Made by a program: the position numbers and the translations under genes
Notes under the pieces: model-generated
Databases searched by the model: none
Seen by the model: the letters and a program-made list of their open reading frames with translations, nothing else
What the model was told of the DNA's origin: nothing
Source of the DNA: Primula veris
Taxonomy: Eukaryota > Streptophyta > Magnoliopsida > Ericales > Primulaceae
Assembly: GCA_963682055.1 (NCBI GenBank)
Contig: OY821745.1
Location: 29,943,342 to 30,007,341, forward strand
DNA length: 64,000 nt
Direction of reading: 5' to 3'
Shown: one piece after another, positions 22,201 through 32,408 of the stretch
Position numbering within the stretch: position 1 is the stretch's first letter
Layout of the letters: the number at the start of each line of letters is the position of its first letter

Positions 22201-24576
22201 GGATACTCCGGTTCTTGCTGTAAAAGTCTTTTGAAACATCGCTATCTTAGTTGAACATCTCCTTACCATTAAAGGAAATCAACATGTGGATTATCGGAAA
22301 ACAAATAAGAAGGTGATTGTTTTGAACTTGTTTCTAAAGGTTGTTAACAGTGGTTATTCATGAATCATAGTATTTTAACTTGATCATATATTGTTTTTCC
22401 AAGTCTTATAGGAAAATCTAAATACCGTCTTTAATAACAGATCAAACAAAAACTTGCAGTTTCTTCGTAAATCAACTAAATTTGTAATGACATTGTTGAC
22501 ACACAAATTTTACGTTCATTAAAAATGTGACACGTGTCATTTAAATCAAATATCAATTAATTACTAATTTCTCAGTCTGAGAATAGACTTGTTATTAGTA
22601 ATTTAAAATCGAAAAAGAAAATATATTTTATCATCTCATAAAATCTATGATGATAATTTATATAAAATAAATGTATTTTTTTTTCTAAAACCATTAAATG
22701 TGGTACAAATACTGAGTTACTCAAATTATAGTACTCATTTGTAATGTTTTTAAATATAAATAAAAGTTTGATTCATTTATATAAGTCATGAGATTTTTAA
22801 GATAATGGACCCAAAATTGAGGAGGTGACATTTCAAATAAAAGCTCATCCCAAAAGCTACAAATAGAGGGGTGGGGGTGGCATATTTCTCACAATCAAAA
22901 AATACTTGAAGACTAGAGAGAGAAGCTACTCCATAGCCGCCATGAAATCAGCTCCGCTTCTCCACGACCGCTAGGGAATCAGCTTTGCTGCTCAACGGTC
23001 GCTAGAAAATCAGCCCTGCTCCTCCACAAACGTCAGGGGATCAACTCATAGGAGAAGCTCTGCACACTCCGGCCTCAACGAACGCCTTCAAAGTCTGCAA
23101 CAAATCTGCAATAAACTTGGCATTCAATCTTCAAGAACGTCTACAAGCAATAAGCAAGACGTTTATGCAAATCGAAGTCTTCAAGTTCTTCCCCAAATTT
23201 GAAGAACTTCTACAACAAACTGGCATTCGATCTTCAGGAACGACTATAAGCAATAAGCAAGACGTTTCTGCAAATCAAAAACTTCAAGCTCTTCCCCAAA
23301 TCTGAAGAACTTATACAACAAACCGACATTCAATTTTCAGGAACGACTACAAGTAATAGCAAGACGTTTATGCAAATCAAAGATTTCAAGTTCTTCCCCA
23401 AATCTGAAGAAATTATACAACAAACTGAGATTCGATCTTCAGGAACGACTACAAGGAATAAGAAAGACGTTTATGCAAATCAAAGTCTTAAAACTTCTTC
23501 ACCAAATCTGAAGAACTCCACCCAAGAAATCTACAACAAACCGCCATTCGATCATCAGGAACGACTACACAAAAGCAAAAACACGTTTGTTTAGATCAAA
23601 ATCTTCAAGTTCTTTCCCAAATCTGAATAGCGTCAAGATTATCAACGAAATCAACAAAACTACAAAGTTCTTCATCAAAACCGAAGAATTTTACTCAATT
23701 TCAGCAAACTCAACAAAATTCATCAAATAGTCTACAACAAAATTTCGAGTCACACAAATTGTTCGAAGAGGAGAATCAAATGACTTTCATTTCTATATTT
23801 TCTTTTAGAAATTATCAGGGATGGTACACGCAAATTAATTGATAAATAAAATTTAATTTGCTTCGCATTCATTTTTCATGTTTTCAGCACTTGGTGAAAA
23901 TTTGTGTTAAACATACATAAAGTATTCTAATGCTAGGAACATCAATTTTAACAGATGCTGATTTATGTTTCTGCTTTAAATCAGGTAATGGCCTTTGGTT
24001 TGTTGTTAGTTGTAACTGGTTATTAAGAAAGTACATATGTGCAGGTTGAGATGTAAAAGGTACTTTATAGAAGGTGAAAAGAAAGGGTCAGTTGAAAAGT
24101 TTGGTGAAAAATTGCCTGGTTTGCCCGACAATATCCAATCAGATGGACAAGGACGTTTTTTGATAGCGTTAGGAGTGGTAATTAAACTTAACATCATTTT
24201 GTCCAACCTTAATCTCTTTATTATAACTAGTAAAAGTATTTAATCAGTTATACTAAAGTGATGCATGTTAAATTAATCGGTTTTTTCGATAATGCAGGAA
24301 CATTCTTTAGCTTGGGAATTGATACTGAAATACCCTTCCATAAGAAAAATTATGGTCATAATGGAAAAGTACTATGTGAGACCATCTATAGAGAAAAATG
24401 CTGGAATTTTCGTCGTTGATACACAAGGAAAACCAATCGCACATTATTCTGACCCAGGATTAGCAGTTGTAACGGCTGGGATAACAATCGGTGGTTATTT
24501 ATATTGTGGTTCGATAGGGTATCCCTATATAATTCGTGTCAATTTAATTGAACACCCTGCTATAGCGAGTACTTAA
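4210..24576 (+). CDS. strictosidine-synthase-like protein (SSL4-7/YLS2 type), 4 exons
   Basis: Exons are 4210-4578, 14869-15176, 24045-24177 and 24298-24576; all introns are GT-AG and the joined frame codes for 362 residues. The N-terminus has a hydrophobic anchor or signal segment (residues ~2-19). A six-bladed beta-propeller follows with typical blocks [63 protein letters not shown] and [12 protein letters not shown]. Length and motifs match the plant SSL family (about 370 residues). These are secretory-pathway or vacuolar proteins of mostly unknown substrate; true strictosidine synthase activity should not be assumed. Introns 1 and 2 are 10.3 and 8.9 kb because of a sense Copia relic and an antisense LINE, yet no exon lesion is seen, so the gene is probably functional. 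The end of exon 3 could be 24174 instead of 24177. The start at 4210 is chosen from the TATA position and the signal-like N-terminus; an in-frame ATG at 4162 would add a Lys-rich stretch from an A-run. Confidence 0.9.
5105..5335. mobile_element. Stowaway-like MITE (family M1) in SSL intron 1
   Basis: The sequence begins CTACATCTGTTCCCAATTAA and is a long imperfect inverted repeat: GTGCAATTTTGACCGG on the left matches CCGGTTAAAATTGCACG on the right. The same sequence recurs at 34009-34357, 50296-50537 and, more distantly, 51689-51930. It is non-coding. The 50.3-kb copy has the best-kept ends (CTCCATCCGTTCCC and the inverse), which resemble Stowaway/Tc1-mariner termini. Confidence 0.65.
6173..6230 (+). 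repeat. fragment matching the start of the Copia 3' LTR
   Basis: TGTAGGATATTATTGAAC and the following ~40 bases closely match the start of the LTR at 12489 (TGTAGGATATTATTGGAC), then similarity stops. It is probably the remaining edge of the 5' LTR of the Copia element in SSL intron 1. The 0.9-1.5 kb after it is AT-rich and unrecognised. Confidence 0.5.
6231..7139. other. AT-rich intronic DNA, nothing recognised
   Basis: This lies between the LTR fragment and the recognisable Copia body. It has no open frames or repeats that I can identify, and may be an insertion that replaced the 5' LTR and leader. Confidence 0.35.
7140..12676 (+). mobile_element. decayed Ty1-copia retrotransposon, copy 1 (in SSL intron 1, sense)
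   Basis: Copia polyprotein traces appear in order on the + strand, broken by stops and frameshifts. The post-integrase block YQLVTGYEP is at 9609-9635, a DAFND / ARIDVP block at about 9981-10060, RT motif VAQGFSH near 10560, and [18 protein letters not shown] at 10950-11000. RNase H and 3' sequences follow. Parallel sequence exists at 27270-33060 (copy 2). A probable 3' LTR (12489-12676) ends the element. The first ~650 bases are assigned weakly; good alignment to copy 2 starts near 7810. No frame is intact, so the copy is dead. Confidence 0.8.
12489..12676 (+). repeat. probable 3' LTR of Copia copy 1
   Basis: It starts TGTAGGATATTATTGG directly after a purine-rich tract (AAAGGGGGAG, PPT-like), contains a TATA-like TATATAAATAAGG, and ends near TGTCACACA. 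The first ~55 bases match 6173-6230. The exact end and a target-site duplication could not be fixed. Confidence 0.55.
12677..13868. other. intronic DNA (SSL intron 1), nothing recognised
   Basis: AT-rich intron sequence with no open frames or identifiable repeats apart from short homopolymers. Confidence 0.4.
13869..14100. repeat. minisatellite, 34-bp units in a ~74-bp higher-order repeat
   Basis: A unit containing CATGAATATATTTACTTTG and ending in CCAATTAATC occurs four times. From the second copy on, it alternates with a block containing AACAAAAGCTGGTATCGATG, which occurs twice, giving a 74-bp higher-order period. Copies are almost identical, so expansion is recent. It lies in SSL intron 1, about 770 bp before exon 2. 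Confidence 0.9.
15364..15376. repeat. target-site duplication of LINE-1 copy A (left)
   Basis: AACCCTAATGCTT is repeated perfectly at 22120-22132, exactly flanking the LINE. The left copy abuts the element's oligo(T), which is the poly(A) tail on the opposite strand. Confidence 0.9.
16003..20134 (-). pseudogene. LINE copy A ORF2, frameshifted (endonuclease-RT-RNase H)
   Basis: Three reading frames together make one ORF2. The endonuclease part starts at 20134 ([12 protein letters not shown]; later [13 protein letters not shown]) and leaves frame at an A10 run (19461-19470). The reverse transcriptase (19572-17647) has [34 protein letters not shown] and the catalytic [11 protein letters not shown]; it shifts again near 17660. 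A Cys/His zf-RVT-like part follows and shifts near 16900. The RNase H part (to 16003) carries the D-E-D-D set in [24 protein letters not shown] and QVADSLAKK. Copy B shows the same order in a single frame, which fixes the frameshift positions. The enzyme would nick and reverse-transcribe at the target, but this copy cannot make it. Confidence 0.9.
20127..21926 (-). CDS. LINE copy A ORF1 protein (DUF4283 plus zinc knuckle)
   Basis: An uninterrupted 599-residue frame. Residues ~60-230 form the DUF4283-like region of plant LINE ORF1 proteins ([46 protein letters not shown]). A CX2CX4HX4C zinc knuckle follows ([17 protein letters not shown]). The C-terminal half is acidic and low in complexity, with a basic end ([14 protein letters not shown]). 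It is expected to bind the element RNA. Its stop codon overlaps the ORF2 start by 8 nt (ATGTATAA, 20127-20134). Confidence 0.9.
   Translation of the reverse strand: MESNMETSVDTSKGAKASKPISYVAALTGNTSTNDNLLCNKLDLESIEINDILLPLRQAHVKNSKPAVIFSSLEIQRAEAPLQHAIIAKFSRGRPKMENVRDTILNSWGLTEMPIIGLMDNRHIFIKLRNVGDFNKVWTRTNHEIEGALFRLFKWSSDFSFKTESAIAPVWLRLPQLPMNFCYLSYLKSIVHALGYKFLDADLATLTHARPMYARVCVEMDLLKNREDLVWIGTSTNNEEGFWQRIEYDNFPKYCTNCFLQGHDFKSCKKAPINTTDTGAQPNFTGKHTVGPSNNVASELIGDKGVFGKPIASKMNFYNKKDDKIWIPKPPEDNNKNIDMERLRKGKGIANEPTVLELAKVTLNDTSDKVIYLPSGTFSEKLDEEIFNTPPQPLVEDSQLSNPKVKENDTVVPFTMEDDSSLVSNHMVKEAGKSTSKILEDSLAVSNPKVSELDKTASNMGVFDKENQRVVEGSLNVSNTTSDQSNTNANSGNEEVSFTLTKQAKKKATQKAKRALVAQQKQRDLEDTSSVYEDEINIHHSSEHFLKAMNIDSSVHYDFDRPVIGKHGFKQDKRVGNPPKRYSPSGIGTKKVSSLSFNV
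22120..22132. repeat. target-site duplication of LINE copy A (right)
   Basis: AACCCTAATGCTT, identical to 15364-15376. Confidence 0.9.
22495..23790 (+). repeat. LTR-like segment in SSL intron 2 (boundaries uncertain)
   Basis: It starts near TGTTGACACACAAATTT, contains a promoter-like CTACAAATAGAGGGG (22857), then GA- and CT-rich leader sequence and short tandem units around GAATCAGCTTTGCTGCTC (22940-23040), followed by the 103-bp repeat array. The composition resembles the promoter/R part of a plant LTR, but no matching second LTR, no clear CA end and no clean target duplication were found, so this is tentative. Confidence 0.3.
23128..23640. repeat. tandem repeat array, ~103-bp unit, about 4-5 copies
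   Basis: Each unit runs TTCAGGAACGACTACAAG, then AAGACGTTTATGCAAATC, then TTCTTCCCCAAATCTGAAG, then ACAACAAACTG and CATTCGATC. There are four fairly complete units and a degraded fifth, diverged by point changes and small indels. Two short open frames (23117-23305 and 23370-23594) are by-products of the repeat. Confidence 0.85.
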
Positions 24577-26440
24577 GCGAATGGTTTTCAGATTTTAATT
24601 TCTCTTGGTACATTCGATACTTTGCCCTTAACTTATGTAACACTTTCCTGATCATAAATATACTTCCATAGTTTTTCTACTTTTTTCAATTTGCAAGAAA
24701 GAAGTGATACGCAAGAGCTTGTATATACTGTGTGACATTGGTATGCAATTATCTTGAAACATAAAATATTTGTATGTCATTTGAAATTAGGTGTAATTGA
24801 AAGTTCAATTAGCTAAGTGTCCGTATAAGTCAATGTGTGCCTTAAGGTTGACATTTGTAAATTGTGATTTGTGAATGTTACAAAATGACGTATCTTTGTC
24901 TCCTCAAATGTGGAATTACCTCAAAGTTGCATTTTCTTATCGCATTTGGCTAACTATAAATAAAAACATTGCCGTGATACAAAGTATATGCCACGGAAAA
25001 AAGGTTACAAATGGAAAATTAATTCTGTACATATATTCCCCTGTACGCATACTAACAACTTAAATATTACGTGCTTTGGAAGTTTCATATTTTGGAATTT
25101 AAGTATTTATTGTGGAAGAATTAGTGAAGAGGGGAGAAAGAAAGCATGTTTATGGAGTTAAATTTTATAACTAGTTTTGGAAATAAAAGCTAACTAAATC
25201 TCTTTGCTTGTGTAATTTGGACCATATTTATTATTTTGTCAACTATTTCCTTGGGTTGATAAATTATTGTTTCGAGTCTTTTGACTGCTAGTGCTAGCAG
25301 AACATATATAAATAAGCCATCACAAATTTATTTATTTTTCGAAATGAACCATCACAATCTATTCCCCACTATATCTGATAAATAAATTTATTCAGTACCC
25401 ACTATATCCCAATAGTCACCTGCTATGATTGAATAACACTGTTTCTTAATAAGTAATTTGTTTTTGTATGCATCAATAACGTACAATCATTTTCATAATT
25501 GCGTGTATATATGCTTGTGTAACCAAGTTGTTTACTCTCATATCTTCCATATCTTGAGTTATAGAATCTCATCCGCTTATTTTTTACCGGTTTTAAAAAA
25601 TCAAAGCTAAATAAGTCCTATTTTTAAATGTTTGTAGTTGTTAGCTAGTGTGTAAAACGGTAACCGATATGGAAATTGAAAATATACGCAACAAAAATGA
25701 GGAAAACATAATGATTTACACATTAGTAAATAACATGAATCGAACAAAAAAGATCGGGAAAACGAGAAACATAGGAGTATATAGTAATTCTTATAACGAG
25801 AAACGAATATCGCCGTAAGCATACTGGAACATTGTTGTAGACCGTCGAATGAAGAGGGGACAACTGATATCTAGTATGAACGGTCCATGTATGCATGACA
25901 ATCTTAAATAGAAAAATAGACAGGTGAAATTGCAAATCGGACTAGTAAGCTAATTAACAAAAAACTTTTCCCATTTTCTGTCCGGAAAACAAATTCTTCG
26001 TTCACTCTTTACTCATTAAATTTCTCTATATATGATAATTTATCGTATATTGATTGGTAAAAACTAAGAACATTGATTGTATCATATGATGATATGAATA
26101 CCAATTCAACTATAAAAAACCTAACTAGTTCACAAAAAAAAGATTAAGAAAAAAAAGGGTCTCTGTTTAACGACTGTATAATAGCATTTCCCCTATGTTT
26201 CATTGGTAAAATAATTCATCCCCCCTATCCCGCATTATTGAAGTGGTCCATTTTAGCATGATAACGACATTAGTCACCGTATCTTTGATAATATTCCATT
26301 GGTTCATAGATTTCTAAATGAAACAGTTATCCTTTCCGAGTTTGATAAAATGATGGATTAGTTAACAATTAACATTTGTATGCAATTCATTTATAATTGA
26401 TTAAAAAAAATCATGATTTGTTGTGATACATATTTAGTGG
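24577..26440. other. intergenic, nothing recognised
   Basis: This is 3' flank of the SSL gene followed by AT-rich DNA. Short open frames on either strand (for example 25607-25822 minus) have no recognisable features. Polyadenylation of SSL presumably occurs in the first few hundred bases. Confidence 0.4.
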
Positions 26441-26792
26441 ATTGTCTACATTCATTTGTAACATACAAGACTTTAGGTATTCTTCATTAGTGTGTTAGTG
26501 TGAGTTACAATCTATAACTTGTAATATTCTTCAACCTACATTATATAAGGAGTTTGAGTCTTTCACAATTGAGATGATATACAATACTTATCGTTTGTTC
26601 TCTCTATATATCTCTATATACATATACGTTGTATACGTTGACCTAATTCGCTTACAACACGTTATCGACACTTTACTTAAAAAAAAGCCAAGAATAAATC
26701 ATTTAGCCGAAGGATTTGGATAATTTCTCGCTTGAAGGTTGAAGTTTTTGCTCACAGATTGAGATATCAATCATAGAGATTGAGTATAAAAC

Positions 26793-26990
26793 TGTAACGA
26801 CCCGGTCCTTCGACCAGACCGCCACCATCTGCTTACTGCCACCAATACTGTCCGCTTTGACCCGATTTCGTCCACGCTTCCTGTGCCACACGGCTTTAAA
26901 AGACATTGGTGATAGTAAGGAGGTTTTCTTTAGCTTATATACCATATAAGTACTAACATATCTAGGCGATGTGGGACAATACTTTCTCTT
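26793..26990. repeat. short dispersed plant repeat inside Copia copy 2 (TRIM/LTR-like, tentative)
   Basis: The block from GTAACGACCCGGTCCTTCGACC through TTTCGTCCACGCTTCC, GGCTTTAAAAGAC, TTATATACCATATAAG and GATGTGGGACAATAC resembles a short LTR-like repeat that recurs in many plant genomes (recall only). It is absent from copy 1. The ends are not defined. Confidence 0.35.
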
Positions 26991-29900
26991 TACACCGGCA
27001 TTTTCCTACGAAAATGCAGATTCTTACAAAAACTTTTTGAAATTTTGGGAAAATTTGTTCTATCGACATTCAACAACATGCGTGAGAAAGGTACACAAAA
27101 TTTTAAACCCGGTAATAAACCAAATATCATGTTACAGTTGTCCACTACATGTAAAATGTGTTCTAATAATCAAACTATACATCTACATATTACGTATGGT
27201 TTATGAGATAAATTATGTAGTGGAACTATCATATTGCTAGATTGTTATTCCTAACAAACTACTGGCTATATACTAGCTTGGAAAACGTATTTCAAAAGCA
27301 GTATTATGAATTTATATTCACCATGTTTATTTAGCTCTTATTTGTTACCGGATAAGAAATAGCCTCATTTGATGAGCAATTTTTAATCCTATTGGGTTTA
27401 TGACAATTTTTATGCCTAATGCTAATGCTATTTGTAAATCTCGTTCTCGGAATTAAGAACCGAGATCAGAGTTAGTAGTCTCGATGACCAATGAGCTTTC
27501 ACGAGACTGATGCTCGTCTAGCCAAGCGAGATTTGGACAGTAGTCCAAACCGAAGACCTGTGACTCCACAATAATCATTGAAAGGAATAATTGGGCTCGT
27601 CGTCCCAAATCAAGAGAAAATGAGTCAATTCTCTGCTATAAATGACAAAACTCATGCACGGCTACTCCTTTAATAGTGTGGTTAGCATGAGGGTGGAAAA
27701 GTCGAATCTAGTGTGGTTAAAGCTAACTGTTTTTGTGGCTCAAATGCAGTTTGATACATTTCATTATTATTTTGATAAATAATTGAGCTGATGTGTAGCT
27801 CATCTGGATTATGTTTTTTTTTCCATTTGGATCATTTCTCCATTTGGATTGTTCTTTTTTATTATGCTCTTATAAAAAAATTTCGAAATAATTTAAAGTA
27901 TTTTTGAGCAAATTCCTTTAAAAATGTGACAAAATTTTAAATTATAAAACTTTAGGCAATACTTGTGGTGTAGTTGGTTGTCCGAAAATAGTGGGTAACG
28001 GAGAACCGCATAATTTCACTAACTACTTGCCTAAAGAATCCTCTGTGACAACGATTTCGGACCTGTTGTTCCAAATCAAAATATTTGGTAAAACCAAATT
28101 TATTTGTCAAAAATGAGGCCTTATACTCTAGTTCATGTCGTACCTTGTTGAGTAATATGATATTCGAGAAAACCAGTTTTATCTGTTAATAGCTAATGAA
28201 AGAATTGAAATTTCTTTACACATCATCCACTCAATACGACCAAAAACGTATTCTTGAGGAGTTGAGATGTCTTTCAAGTGGTTTAACCACATTTATAAAA
28301 CATTTGAAAGTTATCTTATCATTCACATGTCGTCGATTGATAAGAGCTCTTAGATGCCGAGACATGATTGTCTATATTATCATTCGCCTGTCGTCAATTG
28401 ATAAAAGCATTTTGACATTGTGGCATTGACCGGATGAGATATTCCCGGATCAAAAGACGATGCTCGATTTATCATCGCATTGCATTTGGATCCTTTTTGA
28501 GGAGATATTTCGTGATTAGTCTGAAATCCACATGTCATTAATGCCTTGTTTGAAAGACAGGTATGTGTAAAGATCACTAAAATAGTCTCGTAGAATTCGA
28601 AAGAATTGGAGATATTTGTTGACTTATCCAATCATACTACGGACCATAAATATATATGGTTATAGTTGATGCATTGAAAATAAGGTCACATTTTATTGTT
28701 GTCCACAGAAATACAGCACTTTCCAAACTCTTAGCCTTATCATTAAGTTGATGGCTCATGTCCCGGATTATCCGAATAAGTCTAGTCAACTTGATAATGT
28801 CGAAGAGTAAACATAAAAAATTCGATGTGTATTACTTGACTTTGGGAATTGAAATTGAACATCTTGTCGATTATGTTCAGACCCAAATGGACTCACGGAA
28901 ATTATGATGAGGCAGTTGCAAATGATTGCATGCTTTTCTTGGTTTTGCGCACCAAGATTCCTATTTCCATGTGGGGATATGCTATTTTGCTGCATTGGTC
29001 CGTCTGAGGTTCATGGTTACTCAAAACACTGAATATGTACCAGTTGGTAACTGGTTATGAGCCAAATGGCTCATATGAACGCGTGTTTGAGTGCTTGATT
29101 AATATTTTGATTGGGCCGAAAAAGCATTCAAAATATGGATCTCTGAAAGGGACATACGTTGATTATGTATCCCCTGCCTATCATTTGATAGAGTTACATT
29201 GGCAAGCGATCTCTTTATCCAATGACATGCGAAAGTGACATTGCTAAGACTTTACTCCCTGTCATTAGGGGAGATTTGCATGTTAACGTTGAAAAGGAAC
29301 GACGTGAAATAACGTGGCAATAATCCACTTAGTCTTAGCTTGATCCCCAAAATGCACTAAATGATAAGTGCGTGCATAGACTCCCCCAATTCTAAATAAG
29401 TGCCATACGCACTTGGAAATTTATGAAATGTCACGAGATCATATATATACCAGCTACAAATGGCTTGTAATGATAGTCGTCGCTATTGGACGTCGTGTTC
29501 CTGTCGAAAAATGTTGCTTTGGTCGAACCCGCCAAGCAAATGACGCTGTCATCGGCCGTCAGTTTGTAGTCCTTCCCATGTAACGAGGAAGTTGACCGGT
29601 TCTGAATTCGTTCAACCCAAGAAGTGGTGAACTGAAAATCATTTCTCGCACGAGATTATAAAGGATCAAGGAGATGTGTGATTCCTCCTCATCCTGAGAA
29701 TCTCGAAATATCTGTCGACCATGGTATCTTAGACGATATTGAAGTGAAACGAGACTGTCATTGCTTACTTGTTCATATATTCGGTGAAAACTGATAATAT
29801 GAGCAAATGATGACAGGGAACCACATATCATTGCCAGAAGTCAATGAAGAACAAACTGCCTTATGGAAACTCACAATCCAAGTAGAATTCCTTAGCGAAA

Positions 29901-31260
29901 GAGTGTTTGGACCTGTAGCTCCAACACCGCCGAATATTAAACGAGTTCATTTATTTGGGTATTCGTAAGGAAGTGTGATGAGAATATTGAGGACGTACAT
30001 TGCTCACCTCTTAGCGCAAGGCTTCTCTCACACCTTGGAATTGATTGCGATATGGTTTATTTCCTCGTAATGGATGTTATAACAGTCCCTACTTTACCAC
30101 TTTAGTAGTTTCTGAAAAACTGAGTATGTAGCCTTTGACTATGGTCATGTTTTTATCTCTATGAGGATTTAGATAGAGAGATGTTGATGAAGGTCTTAGT
30201 TGGACTTCATATACTTGAATCAAGTAGTTCCTGACCTCGGAACATGTCCTCAATTGAATGAGACGTTCACTGTATGGGTTAAAAATAATCCAATCGGGTG
30301 TGGTATTCCCGCTTAAGTGAGTACTTGATCAGCTTGGGATACTTGAACAAGTATTATGCCCTTGCGTGTTTTAAAGAAATCCTTCTTTTAGGATTTGCTC
30401 TTCGAGATGAAAGATCTTGGGAAGACACGGTAGTGACTCGGCCTGATAATCGAGTCCCGTATAGACAGAATCTGAGTCCATGATTCACTACACCTAGAAG
30501 GTGTTATGACGCTTTAGTCATCATGACGTTAATCCATCATATTCTCCCATGATCGTTCGATCACTAGACATTGTTATAGGCCCATTCCGTCCCTGAAGTG
30601 ATGATGAAGAGATATTGAACCATGATGTTCATATTTGAGTACAATAATTGCATCATTGTACTTGGTCTAATGTGATAGGATGAACATCTTGTCTGCATTG
30701 AATTGTCTAGCTCGACACAACATCGCGCTAACACGCTGCCACCGAAATGGCACTAAAGACATATTCCGTTACCTTATGGTACTTTTGGAAGTGGGTCTGC
30801 TTATCCCGTTTTGCGTTGTTGAGTGTACTTGCCCCTTTGGTACTCAACTTAACGCCACCCTTTTTCGGTTATACTGATGTCAGTTACTTATCAAACTCGC
30901 ATAAGGGATATTTCTAGTATGGTTATGTGTTTACTATTGAGAATAGGCGCTATCTTGGAGGTCTTGTTAAGATTCCAAATGAATCACTCTGATTTACTCG
31001 TGCTCTATGAGACGACTAAAGAGTGTATATGCCTTCGAGCTATTATTAGTCATACATGAAGTACATGTATCTGTCTGACGATCTAGGTGAAGCAATTGTC
31101 ATATTTGAGTATAATTTGTTGTTGTCGATCAACAGAAACATGACTAGATTATGCTATTTAACATTTCTCGCTGAAATAAATATTTAGATATGAAGTTTAA
31201 GAACATTCTGTTGAATGCTCGTTCTATTCCACGTTAGATTTTCTTGCATCCAATCGTGTG

Positions 31261-32408
31261 TGTTGGCCCGTGCGGCTAAACTTTAGAGGGGGGATGAATA
31301 AGGTTTTTGGCGTTTTTCACCTAATTAAAATTAAGTGCGACTAACAACCCAACTATTTGCAATTCTAAGCTTAAGCATTTAATAACGTTAATAAAATGCT
31401 AGAAGTCCTAAACGCAAGCAAGAAAATAAGCAATAATATAAGTTGCGGAAAGTAAAAGTTAAGGAAAGAAATTGACACCACGATTTATAGAGGTTCGACA
31501 AAACGGCTTACGTGCTCTCCTCGGTATTCACGCTACCGAGTATTTCACTTAAATGTTCTTTCCGATTTTACAAATCCTAACGAGCTAATCGACCGATTAA
31601 GCTCCCCCTCACTCTATGAGTATCCCGAATGAAAAGACCTAGAGCTTTTAAGCAACACTCGCTTACAAAGCCTCTACCCGATCACTAGCTCACAAATGAG
31701 TTTATAATTCACTCTTTACAATTTTGTTACAACAATTTAACTACACTCACTATTTTATTGCTTCTAAATAAGCTAATTGGTGAGTTTTTGATGTTGTTTG
31801 AGCTTGAATCGCTTTGTCCTTAATTTCCCTCTTTTTCGAATATTTTCACCAAAATGGTGATATTTTGGGTTTTGATTGAGAGAGGTTGAAGGATGATGAG
31901 TTGTATATCTTGGTTCTCTCAAAACAATGAAATTGGGAGGTATTTGAAGGATAAATGGCCTTGTTACCGTTGTATGAGTTGTTATGCTTTTATCCATTGG
32001 TTTTAAGCAATTTCTCAGAATAAGCTGAAAAGCTGTTTTTGAAATCTGCAGAAAACGATCAGTCGTTTTCTACAGTCGACAGGTCGTTTTTATAACGACC
32101 TCACTGGAAGAAATTGGACCAAAAACGATCGGCCGTTTTTGTCCAGACGATCGGTCGTTTTCAGGCAATCTTCAGTATTCCCGCTTTACTTCGAATGCTT
32201 GTAATTTCTTCGTTTTAGCTCTGATTCTGGTTCCGCTTGAACCTGTGGCTTCGTTATCGAATGCTCTATCTTTCTGACGTCCTGAAATATACATTTTCTC
32301 TTTTTGGAAAAGACAAGGCATTATATCATCGAAATAGAGAAATCGTAAAATCATTAAAACATAATCAAACTTATAATCAAAATCAATTATTGAACCCATG
32401 GTTCAACA
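31261..32408. mobile_element. solo LTR inserted in Copia copy 2
   Basis: The insert begins TGTTGGCCCG, ends TTCAACA (TG...CA termini) and is flanked by the 5-bp duplication GTGTG (31256-31260 and 32409-32413). Copy 1 shows the empty sequence, with the CATCCAGTCGTGTGTAAG context uninterrupted at about 11808. There is no internal coding region and only one LTR-like body, so it is a solo LTR. Near its end are palindromic words such as AAAACGATCGGCCGTTTT (32121-32138). Ty1-copia (Sirevirus-like) origin is a guess from the palindromes and from resemblance to known LTRs. Confidence 0.8.
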
